A stretch of DNA of 64,000 nucleotides from Chamaecyparis obtusa (lineage: Eukaryota > Streptophyta > Pinopsida > Cupressales > Cupressaceae): NCBI GenBank assembly GCA_027943335.1, contig BSBK01000760.1, positions 2,710,001 to 2,774,000 of the forward strand, in the 5' to 3' direction. Positions within the stretch are counted from its first letter, which is position 1. Every line of letters begins with the position of its first letter. The notes beneath the pieces were generated by a model. It was not told the DNA's origin, ran no database searches, and saw nothing but the letters and a program-made list of their open reading frames with translations. The translations under genes were made by a program, and so were the position numbers. Below are positions 45,990 to 56,819 of this stretch, piece by piece.

Positions 45990-47050
45990 ATGATGGTATT
46001 TGTTGGTGACACTCGAACGGTTTAACACTAGCTCAAAAAATTATTAGGGTTGGGTACTATTGGCTTGAGATGGAGAAAGAGGCTATCAAAGTTTCTAATA
46101 ATTGTCAAAAATGCCAAGTGTGTGGCAACTTAATTCATGCTCTAGGGCGAGATCTAATTCCGTTTACTACACAATGGCCTTTTCACCATTGGGCATTTGA
46201 CCTTATAGGAGCTATACATCCTCATTCTTTGAATGGACACACCCATATAATCATAGCTATAGATTATTTTACAAAATGGGTAGAAGCAATCCCTTTGACA
46301 TAATCAACCGGAAAACAAATATCTATGTTCATATTGAACTATATCATATGCAAATATGGGATACCTCATTCCATAATCATAGATAACGGTGGACAATTCA
46401 AGAACAAAGACCTAGATGATCTATGTACCAAATTCAAGATCACACAACATTGGTCTTCTATCTACTATCCTCAAGGGAATGGACAAGTAGAGGCTTCAAA
46501 CAAGAATCTATTGAAAATCTTGCATAGTACAGTTAATAAAATAGGAAGAGACTAGCATCTCATGATCAATCTAGCTCTCTGGACCTACAGAACAAGTATC
46601 AGAACACCTACTGGGGCTACACCTTTCACTTTAGTTTATGGGTCTGAAGCAGTACTACCTATTGAGGTTGAAATCCCATCACTAAGAATCATAATGCATG
46701 GTCTAGTAACTGATGATGACTACAGAGTGTCTAGGTTGAAATAACTTGAACTACTAGATGACCGCAGACAAGCAGCATATGACCATCTCAGAGTGTATCA
46801 GAAAAGAATGTCTAGAGGCTACAACAAGAAAGTCAAACATAAAGAATTTCAGGTTGGTGATCTAGTCTTGAGAGAGAATCCTAAAAATCAATCACATCAA
46901 GAACGCAAGGGGAAGTTTGAACCCAATTGGTTGGGTCCCTTTGTAATCACTGCTACTTTTGGCTCTAGTTCCTATCAACTCTCAATGACTAAAGGAGAAC
47001 AGCTCTAAGAACCAATCAACATTCTCCATCTAAAGAAATTCTATGCCTAA
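45990..47050 (+). pseudogene. Second Tat element integrase (broken)
   Basis: Zinc-binding HDGICW*HSNG and NNCQKCQVCGN, core motifs AFDLIGAIHP, IIDNGGQFKN and GQVEASNKN, and the C-terminal KFEPNWLGPFVIT. The stop is at 47048-47050 after HLKKFYA. Stops near 46007, 46301, 46553, 46742 and 47006 interrupt a single frame. Confidence 0.88.
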
Positions 47051-47118
47051 GGCATTCAGTGTATGGTAAAATGTCCTGAAAAATCATAAAAATTAGAAAA
47101 AGTCCTGAAAAAATAAAC

Positions 47119-47149
47119 ATCTTGGTGAAAACCTAGCAATAGGCACCTT
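47119..47149 (+). other. Post-pol hairpin motif, copy A of second Tat element
   Basis: Folds as GGTG, AAAA, CCTA, loop GCAA, TAGG, CACC. Both stems are perfect. Against copy B the inner stem has changed CCTG/CAGG to CCTA/TAGG, and the outer closing strand CGCC to CACC. Pairing is kept, and the loop changes from GAAA to GCAA, both GNRA. Confidence 0.6.
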
Positions 47150-47234
47150 GATGATTCACAAAAAAAGTAAAAAATATCAAAAGTACAAAAAAATTGAAAA
47201 AATGAAAAATAAAAAAAAATGAGAAAAAGAAAAA

Positions 47235-47265
47235 GTGCCTTGGTGAAAACCTGGAAACAGGCGCC
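47235..47265 (+). other. Post-pol hairpin motif, copy B of second Tat element
   Basis: Folds as GGTG, AAAA, CCTG, loop GAAA, CAGG, CGCC. It is nearly identical to the outer element's 18266-18295. A third, degenerate copy (GATGGTGAAAACCTAGAAAA...) lies at 47288-47326. Confidence 0.6.
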
Positions 47266-47326
47266 TTGGTAGCAAAAATAGAATCTCTACCAAGATGGTG
47301 AAAACCTAGAAAATGGGTGCAACTTG

Positions 47327-49314
47327 TTTCAAAATGCTCCATCTATCAGTGCAATCTTGGTCTTTCCCAGTTTTCAGTCTTTCTTTAGTTTGTACATATC
47401 TCCTAGTTGGTTTTTCAATAAGTCAATTTGTACACCAATCAGCTTATGCGTCTGTATCCTATCAATGTTCAAACTTGGGGCCAATCAATGTCATGTCCTA
47501 TGGCCTCCAACGTATCTTAGACGTATCATATCCAGTCAGAGTCCTTTGAAGCTTCATTCGAGTCAGTTAGTCAGTATTGTCTCCAAAAAGGATTTTGCAT
47601 CTACAACAACACAATCAAACATCAAAACAAACTAAAAACAATCTGTGCTTTTTACGTGCTTTTATCTCCTTGTATGCTTATTGATTCACATTGAGATTTT
47701 TGCATATTGTGTCCCTTCGAGCTCTTCGATGATGTCCTTTATAGGATTTAGAGAGTGATGACTGGGGGCATAATCTTTTCTTTGTTTTCTTCTTGTATGT
47801 GAAAATCTAACAACTTTGGAAATTCTGGATTGAAATGGTGTCTGAGTATAAGAGCCTCTATCTCAAATTGGATGGCCATGTGTACCTTGACAATTGATAC
47901 CCAGAAAATTCACTACGGGTAATTCACACTGGACTTAGAATGATCCCTTGACTATTTGATATGTTTGTACTGCAAGGTGTATTCGGGTCATCATGACGCT
48001 TATGTTTTGATGCTTATACAAATTGCTATATCAAAATGGACATGATATTTAGGTCATCCTGGCGTTTATGCCTTGGTGCTTATATCTAATCTGACATTCT
48101 GAAAATGAAATCAATATTCATATATCCATGGTTTCCTAATCAGTGGGTGTTGTATTGATTCCTGTGCATACAAATTGATATTCATATGTCTATGGTTTCA
48201 TAACTAGTGGGCATTGTATTGATTTATCCGGTTACCTAAAAATTCAATGATGAGAATAACCGACACATGATCAGTGACTAGGTCCTAGGTCTTAAGTTGC
48301 ATTTCATATTGCATGTTTCTTTGCATTTTGCATCTTGCATGATCTCACAATGGTTAAACGAACTTCAATGCTTAAACAATTATTCAAATATCTCTTCAAA
48401 TCTAACAAGAGTTGAATCTTACATGAAGGTCCATCCAACGAAATAGCAAGTAGAATCCTTTTTCAGGATCAAAATCAAAATTTGAGATCATTCATATTAT
48501 TAACTACTTACCTAATCGACCTTCAATCACCACAGGAATCCAAAATTCAACTTAACTGATTATCTTACATCAAACTATCAAAATTTCAACTTGGTTAACC
48601 AAGGTCAACTCATGGTTTCACCTAGTCAAACTTGGTCTCCAACACCTCTAAACGATGCAGAATGCATTCTCGGATGTGTATAACCACTTCCCAATTCAAT
48701 TAACATGCTTCTAAACCATTCAACACTGACTTTTCTTGTCAGGTTTCAATTTTAATCCCGAAGGGGGCATGGTATTGCACATCATTCAAAGTCTGTAATC
48801 ATATCTTTATGGCAATCATATCTTTCCTCAGTAATCGAGAAAATAACCACGTCTAGTTGTTGATTCATCAAAAAGACCTCATCACTTGGGGCAAATCAAT
48901 CATCACTCAGGGCATATCAGATTCATCAAGATACATATCAATCTGGTATTCTCTTAATCTTGTAAATTGTATCAATTTTTGTAACTATCGGTTCAATTGT
49001 GTTATTTCCTTGGTTCTTCAGAAACTGAAGGGTTCGGATGTGATACCAATGTGATTCAATATAAGGACAATCAGGTCTAGAATCAGTCACTCACTTCTTC
49101 ACAATCATAAGGTTTAGAATCAGGCATTTTGACACTTTTTCACAATCATCGTTTCATTTGTTGTTATAGTTAACATTATCTTTGGTCATTCAGGACCTAT
49201 TATCTTCATATCAACTTCAATCAGTTTCTGCTTCATAGCAATATCAATTTCAAACATCAGTTTCAACATCATACACAGACTGTCTTTGAACCACTGCACT
49301 TCGCACAACAATTT
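47327..49314 (+). other. Second Tat element post-pol spacer
   Basis: About 2 kb with no protein-like frame on either strand that I can support. Unlike the outer element, no antisense PMD ORF is seen. Confidence 0.6.
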
Positions 49315-49328
49315 GAAGAGGGGCAACA
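49315..49328 (+). promoter_or_regulatory. Polypurine tract of second Tat element
   Basis: GAAGAGGGGCAACA abuts the 3' LTR. Confidence 0.75.
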
Positions 49329-50453
49329 TGTAATACCCAAAAAATGGGCTATAGGTTCATTAACCTCCTACATCATCAAATCATAAATTCTGCATCAGGG
49401 AATATTCCTAGTAATATTCCTAATTATCCTAATTATCTTTAATATAATGATTATTTGGTGATAAATCCAATTTATCCTAAAGTTTGATTAATTGAATATT
49501 CTCAATATTTAATTAATTAGATTTAATTCTGCCACTTAATTATTTAATTGAAGTTAATTATATTTATTCCTAAATTGTATTATTTAATTTTGACAATAAA
49601 TCCAAAATCCTATGAATAATTGATTAAATTCTTATTTAATTAATTAAAGCAAGTTGTCAATTTTTAATAATATTATTTTTGAATAAAAGTTTGAAAAATG
49701 ATTGATTAACCCATAAATCAATTATTTTATTTTTCAAAATCAGTTAAGTTGGAAATAAATCACTTTATTATTAAATCAATTCATAAATAAAATATGCACA
49801 ATCAGAAAAGTAGACAACTATCAATTATCAATTAAATCTAAACTCTATTTTGAGTTGAACTCTGCTTTTGCATATTTTTGCGAGTTAATTATCCTTTATT
49901 TAAAAATAACTCAAAAATCAACCTGAGTTATTTGAGTGATTTATGGCTTTCTTTCATGCATCCTCAAAGCCCTAGATTTCTATAAATTAAGGCTCCAGCT
50001 CTTCACAAATCCATCCATCCATGAATTGCACGCTCACACTGTCGAATTGGAGACTGAAGAATCAATCTTGAGAATTCAAATTGTTGTGAGATTTTCATTT
50101 GTTATTGCATGGTTTTCATATCAATTCTTAGCTTAGTTTGCATATAAATTTTTCATATCATTGTTAGCATAGATTCATATCAAGTTTTTATCATATTATT
50201 GCATAGAAAAACCAAAAAAATAAATTAATTGTATTCATTTCATATCTAGATTTTGCTTTCAAATCCTTCATTTAGGTGTCATCAAGGTCACTGATCTTGG
50301 TATAATCTGATAATACATACTCACATCTACTAGAAGGCAGTAAATGGCCTGGTTAGTTTAGTTTCAATTATTGCACAATTTTGATTTCAACTAACCTCTA
50401 ATGTTTTACTGAAGTGTTGTGTCTACAGATCAGGTACAAAATTCACACACACA
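49329..50453 (+). repeat. 3' LTR of second Tat element
   Basis: 1125 bp, matching the 5' LTR apart from a 68-base deletion after CATCATCAAATC near 49383. It ends ACACACA before CTTTT. Confidence 0.92.
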
Positions 50454-50458
50454 CTTTT
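50454..50458. repeat. Right TSD (CTTTT) of second Tat element
   Basis: Perfect copy of 29257-29261. Confidence 0.88.
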
Positions 50459-50800
50459 CACCTTCGATTATGATTTCTAGTGACTTGATCAAGTTTATCA
50501 ATTTGTTGTTCTCCTCTACCTGATTTTGATTTCGATTCCGAGGGGGTAGTACCTATCAGCTTCAATCTTTGATTCAGCTTATCAATCAACTCAGCTTGAG
50601 ATTCTTATCTCTTATCTCCGACTTGACAATTACTTATATACAATGGTGATTGGCCTTGTCTTTCATCTTATGCTTATGCTTGTCCTAATATGTTCCCATC
50701 CGTCGAACACATATCTGGATTGTTTTGTAATCCTAAATCGATCTCACATTTCAATTCTATTCTTTTACTGCATGTGATCCCAAATCGATCTCACATTAGT
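50459..50800 (+). other. Outer-element tail before its polypurine tract
   Basis: About 340 bases of outer-element sequence between the second Tat element and the outer polypurine tract. No gene seen. Confidence 0.6.
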
Positions 50801-50814
50801 CAAAGAGGGGAAAA
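50801..50814 (+). promoter_or_regulatory. Polypurine tract of outer Tat element
   Basis: CAAAGAGGGGAAAA abuts the 3' LTR. Confidence 0.85.
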
Positions 50815-51753
50815 TGTATGCACCCTAAAATGGTCACCTAGACTTTGGGCCCCCATTCAACAATTTATCAAATCCTTGAATCAATATTTTCAAAAATCAG
50901 CATTTTATCAAATATATCAATTTCCTTGATCAAATCCTAATTCTATCATTTTCGATTATTTTCCTTGGGCTAACCATTTTATCCTAAATTCTTTATTTAT
51001 TTAAAAGGAATTTCCTCATCTTTTAATAAATAAAAAGCCCCCACTTTTCCTCTTATCCTAAGTTGCACAAATAAAGCATTAGTCTTATTTTATAAAAAGA
51101 AGAAAAGCACTTTTTGTCTCATATGGACACAAAAGTCAACTCTTATTTTCTCATTGGAGGATATTTGTGCACATGAATTGCTCCTATTTTAATCTCCACC
51201 CTTGATTAAATCTTTTGCCTCTTAATCTCCATGGTCCATTCTTTCTCATTTCTTATAAAAGGAGAGTTCTCTTCTCATTTTGGTATCCATCTTTTGAATA
51301 CTAACCTTATGTTGTAGGATTTCTTGGAGACTTTGGAGCTTTTGGAGATCATTTCTTGCATTCTAGTTTATTTCTTGCATCATAGCTTTCATGGCATCTA
51401 GCTTAGTTTCCTTTATGCTTTAGATTAGCTCACATAGCTTAATTAGCAAGGATTTGTAATACTTTCCTTTCATAGCTTAACTTGCATTTTCATTCTTAGC
51501 ATAGCTTGCATTGCATTGCATTCTCATTGTTGATTCTTGAGGATATTGGCATTCTTTCCCTTGTCTCTTTGAATCTCCCATTGTGTGGTTTACTAGCAAG
51601 GTTGCATGCTTCAATAGCTCTAGCTGAGAGCAATATTCAAAACAATCTTGTGACTCCATGCCTAGGGAGCTCTAGGCTTCTTTCTCAAGTTTTTCCATTC
51701 ATGGATTCCCTTGGAAGTAATGACTTAGAGAGGTGCACTATTTAGTGTGTACA
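50815..51753 (+). repeat. 3' LTR of outer Tat element
   Basis: 939 bp, TGTATGCACC to GTGTGTACA, colinear with 1939-2877. The promoter word TATAAAAGG is at 51254-51262. Confidence 0.95.
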
Positions 51754-51758
51754 CAAAC
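51754..51758. repeat. Right TSD (CAAAC) of outer Tat element
   Basis: Perfect copy of 1934-1938. Confidence 0.92.
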
Positions 51759-52256
51759 AACATAAAACCAAGAAAACTCAAGAAAGGGATCCACAAATCC
51801 ATGTCAACTAGACAAATCTGGGTAGGGTAGTCAAACTGATACTTGTCCAATCCTAGGAAAAATGGGCTTAGGTTAGGGTTTTGGACCTATTTTATCTCCC
51901 CTCTCTTACCATTTTTGATATTGTTATAGGGCATGCTCATCCTGACAATTCAGGGAAGTCGATGCCCAGTACCTACAAACTTGCATACAAAACCCACATA
52001 TACATACATATCTAAATATATAATAGAAAATGGTGGGGATCGGCCGATCATGTGGATCTTGCAAGCAAGTAACTATGACTCCATCCCTCAACCACATCAA
52101 GCACATCAAAAAAACATATAATACAAACACATCAACCACACACATGCAAATATGAGGTTAGTAAAATCATAAGCATCAATGATTTCCTAACATATAATCT
52201 ATCATTCTAAAATAATCATAACATTTAAATAATCAAACTAGGGGTGGGGTACTACA
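51759..52256. other. Flank with possible LTR edge on minus strand
   Basis: No gene seen. At 52256 the sequence ends ...GGGGTGGGGTACTACA exactly where the integrase homology of the next feature stops. On the minus strand this begins TGTAGTACCCCACC, like many Gypsy LTR starts. It may be one edge of an LTR whose other part lies in 1-1938, but no second copy is visible. Confidence 0.35.
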
Positions 52257-54390
52257 GTAACGCCCAATCACCAGGTTGTAAAGTACGAGGTCAGATGAAA
52301 CAATCATGCCACTATTTGTGTTGTTGTTGTACCAATTTTGCATGATAAAGAGCTTCTTAGTGCATTTCATCAAGGGAATGAATTTGATCCAGGCATGCCT
52401 TCTGAGTCTCACTAAGACTCATCCAAAGTTGGATAGTAGTACAAAGAGTCTTAATGTCAAACTCGATAGGTAGGACAACTTTCTTTCCATAAATGAGCTC
52501 ATATGGAGTGAGCCCAGTGGTAGTCTTCCATGTAGTATAGTAGGCCCAAAAATATTAAAAAATTCAACCATCCCAATCACGTTTGTGCAAGGCTATTATC
52601 TTCATTTTAATTTTCTCCAATTCCCTATTAGTCACCTCTACTTGGCCATTGGCTTGTGAATGATATGGGGAGGAATTACGACACTTGATTTCATATTCTT
52701 GGACCAAGGAATTGATCAAATTGAAGGTGAATTGGGCCCCTTGATCAATAAAAATCTCATGTGGCACACCATACCTGGTAATAATTTTTGAATACAAAAT
52801 GTTAGAAACCTTCATGTCTCTAGCATGTTTCAATGCTACCACTTCTACCCATTTGGTAGCATAATATGTACAAACTAAAACATATTCCTTATGTTGAGAA
52901 GGAGGATTAATAGGTCCTACAAAATCTAACCCCCATTTTTCAAATGGTTCAATAGATAACTGGGGATTTAAAGGCATTTCATCAGAATGAGTAGGATGAC
53001 CCATCCATTGACATTTGTCACAATGTTAAACAAACCTTTTATAATTTTAATGGAGTGTTGGCCAATAGTAACCTGTAGTCAAAAAAATTTAGCAGTACGT
53101 TGAGTTACAAAATGCTCACCACAAGGTTCTGAATGGAAAGCACAAAGTATATCAAAATCATCATCTTCTAAAACACAACAATGCATAACATTATCAATAC
53201 CGGTATGAAAAAGTAAAACATTAATCCATGTATAGTGACCACTAAGTCCAAAAAATTTTATCCTTTCTCGCGGAGAGAAGTGGGGTGGAAATTTGCAAGT
53301 GACAAGATAATTAGCAATGTTAGCAAACCATGGGATTTTGAAAGATATTGCAAATAGGTGCTCATTGAGAAAAGCATCATCAACCAGGTTAGGTTCATCC
53401 GGATTTTTTAGCCTTAATAAAAAGTTAGCTACCACATTTTCATGTCTTGATTTGTCAAGGATGGTAATATCGAATTCCCACAAAAGAAGTAACCATCAAA
53501 TTACTCATCCTGCAACCACTAGTTTATTCATAAAAAACACAATAGCAAAATGATCAATATTTACAAATATTTTATATCCATTGATGTAATGATAAAACTT
53601 ATTAATTGGAGGATGAAAATTAAGAATTGCTTCTCAGTCATTGTATAATTTACGTTAGCAATAGTAAAATCCTTATTGATGTAATAAATGGAGTAGAAGA
53701 GATCATCTTCTTTTCAGCCAAGGACAACTCTCATAGAAGTGTTAGATGCATCAATGTGAATATGAAAAGGAAACTCCCATATTGGTCTTCATAACAAAAG
53801 AAGAGAAATGATCTTACCTTTTATTTCTTCAAAGACTTGCTGACAATTAGGTGTCCATGAAAAATTTGCATCTTTACCTAACAACTCAAAGAGTGGTGAG
53901 GCAATCTTAGTAAAATTTTGGGTAAATTGACAGTAATAACCAACATGCCCTAAGAAACTATGTACTTCTTTCAGACAAGTAGGCACAAGAAAATCTTGAA
54001 TAATTTGAATCTTTTTAAGATCCACTTCAATCCCTAGTGAAGAGATATAGTGACCCAAGAAAATTCCTTCAGTCATTAATAAATGGCATTTTTCATGACT
54101 CAAAGAGAGGTTAGTATCAATACATCATTGAAGAAATTTTTCAAGATTTACCTTAGCTTCCTCATAAGTGTCACCATAAATAGTAAAGTCATCCATATAC
54201 ACTTCTACACAATCATGAATCAAATCAAAGAAAATACTCAAGAGTGCTCACTGAATAATTAGCTAGGACATTACACAAACCAAATGGTAAAAAATTATAA
54301 GAAAATGTACCCCAAGAACATGTGAAAGTAGTCTTGTCTTGGTCTTCTAGGGAAATGCAGATCTGATTATATCCAATGAATCCATCTAAA
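52257..54390 (-). pseudogene. Truncated Athila-like Ty3/Gypsy pol fragment
   Basis: Read right to left: the second half of reverse transcriptase (GYNQI, FTCSWGT, then CHLLMTEGIFLGHYISSLGIEV and VHSFLGHVGYYCQF at 53789-54103), a decayed RNase H, and a linker (DKSRHENVVANFLLRL, PWFANIANYLV). The integrase has EKWGLDFVGPI, IFIDQGAQF and SQANGQVEVTNRE (52564-53004), with CDKC of the zinc domain near 53015. The C-terminus ends near 52257. These motifs fit the Athila lineage rather than Tat. The N-terminal half of reverse transcriptase, gag and LTRs are missing. Stops and frameshifts throughout. Confidence 0.8.
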
Positions 54391-55545
54391 AAGAAGAAAA
54401 AATATTATCCATTGAACCCTACATAATGAAATTATTGCATTGCATGGAAAATATAAAGGAATATAAATTGATAAGGAATATTTTTGCATTTAATAGTATT
54501 TAAAGAGATGCATCCTATTGGAATCATAGATTATTCAGTTTCTAGTGTCTCTAGGCATGTTCTCTAACATTGCATGGATTTTTTATTTCTTGGCATCTTT
54601 TGGTGTTTACTCCCTCTGATGTGACTGATACTTGTCACAATGTCATGTGAATGTGTTTCATGTTGATGACTTACCTTGTGTCCTGGTGGATTATTCCATG
54701 ATTTGTGTTGGCTTGCATTTAATTTGTATTTTCTTATGCTTGGACAAGTTACTAAAACTTCTCTATCCATCTATTTGTGACGTACATCAAGTTTGATTTA
54801 TTTTTGAGTTGTGCACATTTTTTTAGATTTACTGTTGGAATTGATGATTCCCCCTATTGGGTTTTTCCCCTTTTTAGTTCATGGTGACTATTATGAATGT
54901 TTGGTATTATTGGCCCTACTTTGTAATTAATCTATTTCTATCATGTTTGAAATGACCTATGATAACATGTGCAAGGGAGAGTGACATAGAGAATTTACTA
55001 TATTGTGTTTGTTGCTAATTACAAAGATATTAATTGGAATGTCTTCCTATTTGAATTATGGAAAAATCTTGTTTTGTATATGAAAAGAAGTGCAAGTTAT
55101 CAATGATGTTTATGCATGTTTTCATCATTATGATTTACAATGCACTAGATTGTAAATTCTCCTTTGTAAGGATGATAGTGGATACATTATGAAACCGATT
55201 GGTAGATGTGAACCATGTTACATGTGATTATAGTTTAATGATCTTCATGTAAATTGTTAAGAATGAATGGTTGATCTTTTGTGAGCCTCATGTTGAGCAT
55301 TAGTTAGAGTCATTATATAAATGATGTTTTTAATTAATGTAAATGCTTATCTTGTGTGGTATGGGTTGAGCTTGAATTATTTCATTGGATTCTAGTGGTG
55401 TGAGTGAATTCATGTGTACATACTTGTAGTGATTATGGTTTTCTCCCATGCTTTTCATATTGAGATCTTATGTGTTCTTGTTTTCTTGGCATTACTTATT
55501 TTGGGTGTGACATAGTCCACCTATGAGATTTCACCTTGTTGTGGT
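54391..55545. other. Unassigned AT-rich stretch
   Basis: Between the Athila-like fragment and the next LTR. I see no protein-like frame, RNA gene or clear repeat. Confidence 0.5.
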
Positions 55546-56597
55546 TGTTAGGATTAAGTAATACTGAGAGGGGGAGTGAATCAATATTACAACACTTTAA
55601 ATTAAACTTCAACCAATTGCAAATAAACCATATCAATGCTAAAATGAAAAGAACATATACACAAAACACATAACTCATAACACCATAAAATTTTTTTGAG
55701 GAAACCTTGGCCAAGGGAAAACCCCAGTGGGGATGGTACCCACAAATATGCACTAAAATATTAAATCCATGTTTGGAGATCTAGCCCTGTTAGGATGTGA
55801 GTATTACATAGTAAATTTCCTTATTAGAGGAATAAAAAACCCTGTTAGGGGTATACAAAAACCCTATTAAAGGTGGTGAGCTTATAGCTCTTACAATCAA
55901 AAACTCTGTCACAAAAAGTTTTCTTTAAGTAGTGAACAATACAAGCATCTTCTATGCTTTGATAGTTCTAGTTATAGCTCTGTTAATCTCAGATATGCTA
56001 TCTACTTTTATTGACATCCCAAGTTCACATCCATTTCTATCACATAATTTCATACATATCACTTCCACAAAATATTCTATACTTATATAATTTTTGCCAT
56101 CCAGTCGGCTCTCAAATACAATACAAAACATAATAAATATTTATGAAATTGATAAATACTGATTCAATGATCTTATATTACCAAAGTATCAGCAATATAC
56201 AACTTTCATTTGACTTAGCATGTTACCATTCCATCTGGTCTTTCCTCAATCATCGTGACTATTCATATACCCTATTTCACTGATTCTCTATCTTCACATA
56301 CCTTCAGAACATTGTATCTTACTAATATCAACACCAAACACACGCAAACTTAACTTAAGGTCCTTCATATCCAAAATTGTCTTCCTGTAACTTTGTAAGC
56401 CATAATACATTATATACCATCTTCGCTAACCAGAACTGTACTACAAAATGTTGTTATTCTGATTCTGTACTTAGTCATTTTTATGACTAAGTCTCTAATA
56501 CTTGTTCTCACTTCATGCACTCACAACAACATAAGTGTTTCCATAAATGAGAACCCTTAAGAAATCCATAGAGCTCTTAAAACATCACTTTTCAACA
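55546..56597 (-). repeat. 3' LTR of minus-strand Copia-type element
   Basis: On the plus strand it runs from TGTTAGGATTAAG to TTTTCAACA, 1052 bp. A G-run plus GTGAATCAATATT near the left edge mirrors the C-tract near LTR ends of Copia-1, -2 and -3. Minus-strand CTAACAGGG units lie at 55780-55870. No partner LTR is in the window. Confidence 0.65.
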
Positions 56598-56612
56598 ATC
56601 TCTCCCTTTGGC
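56598..56612 (-). promoter_or_regulatory. Polypurine tract of minus-strand Copia-type element
   Basis: On the minus strand GCCAAAGGGAGAGAT abuts the LTR start TGTTGAAAAG. Confidence 0.65.
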
Positions 56613-56819
56613 ATTGATGGAAACACTTAGCAAAAAATGACTAAGTGTCAAAACACTATCTTCCTTCTACTTCTCTATACACACATATTTATTTTTTTAT
56701 TTACAATTTTCTCTTTCTTCTCATTCTTTTTATTTTTCTCTTCTCTTCCTCTCCCTTTGACATCAATGGAAAAGGTACTTAAAAAAATTCAAAATTTTAA
56801 AATCTTAAGCACACAAGAC

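Larger units (their letters stand above)
29262..50453 (+). mobile_element. Second Tat-type Ty3/Gypsy element nested in the first
   Basis: LTRs at 29262-30456 and 49329-50453 begin TGTAATACCC and end CACACA, and the TSD is CTTTT. Protein order is gag, protease, G-patch-like, reverse transcriptase, RNase H, second RNase H, integrase, as in the outer element and with clear protein similarity, but the LTRs are unrelated. It is about 14.3 kb without Copia-3. It inserted about 360 bases before the outer element's 3' LTR. I see no PMD ORF in its post-pol spacer. LTR differences are about 40 substitutions plus one 68-base deletion by eye. Confidence 0.92.
1939..51753 (+). mobile_element. Outer Tat-type Ty3/Gypsy LTR retrotransposon, hosting nested insertions
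   Basis: The element is bounded by two LTRs of equal length (939 bp), each TG...CA, and by a perfect 5-bp TSD. Internal order: primer-binding site, long leader, one-frame gag-protease-pol, second RNase H, integrase, antisense PMD ORF, polypurine tract. Protease-RT-RNaseH-integrase order makes it Ty3/Gypsy, and the extra RNase H with an antisense PMD ORF points to the Tat lineage. It spans 49.8 kb but is about 16.8 kb without Copia-1, Copia-2 and the second Tat element. By eye the LTRs differ at about 35 of 939 positions and have no indels. The coding region is broken by many stops, so the copy is dead. Confidence 0.92.
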
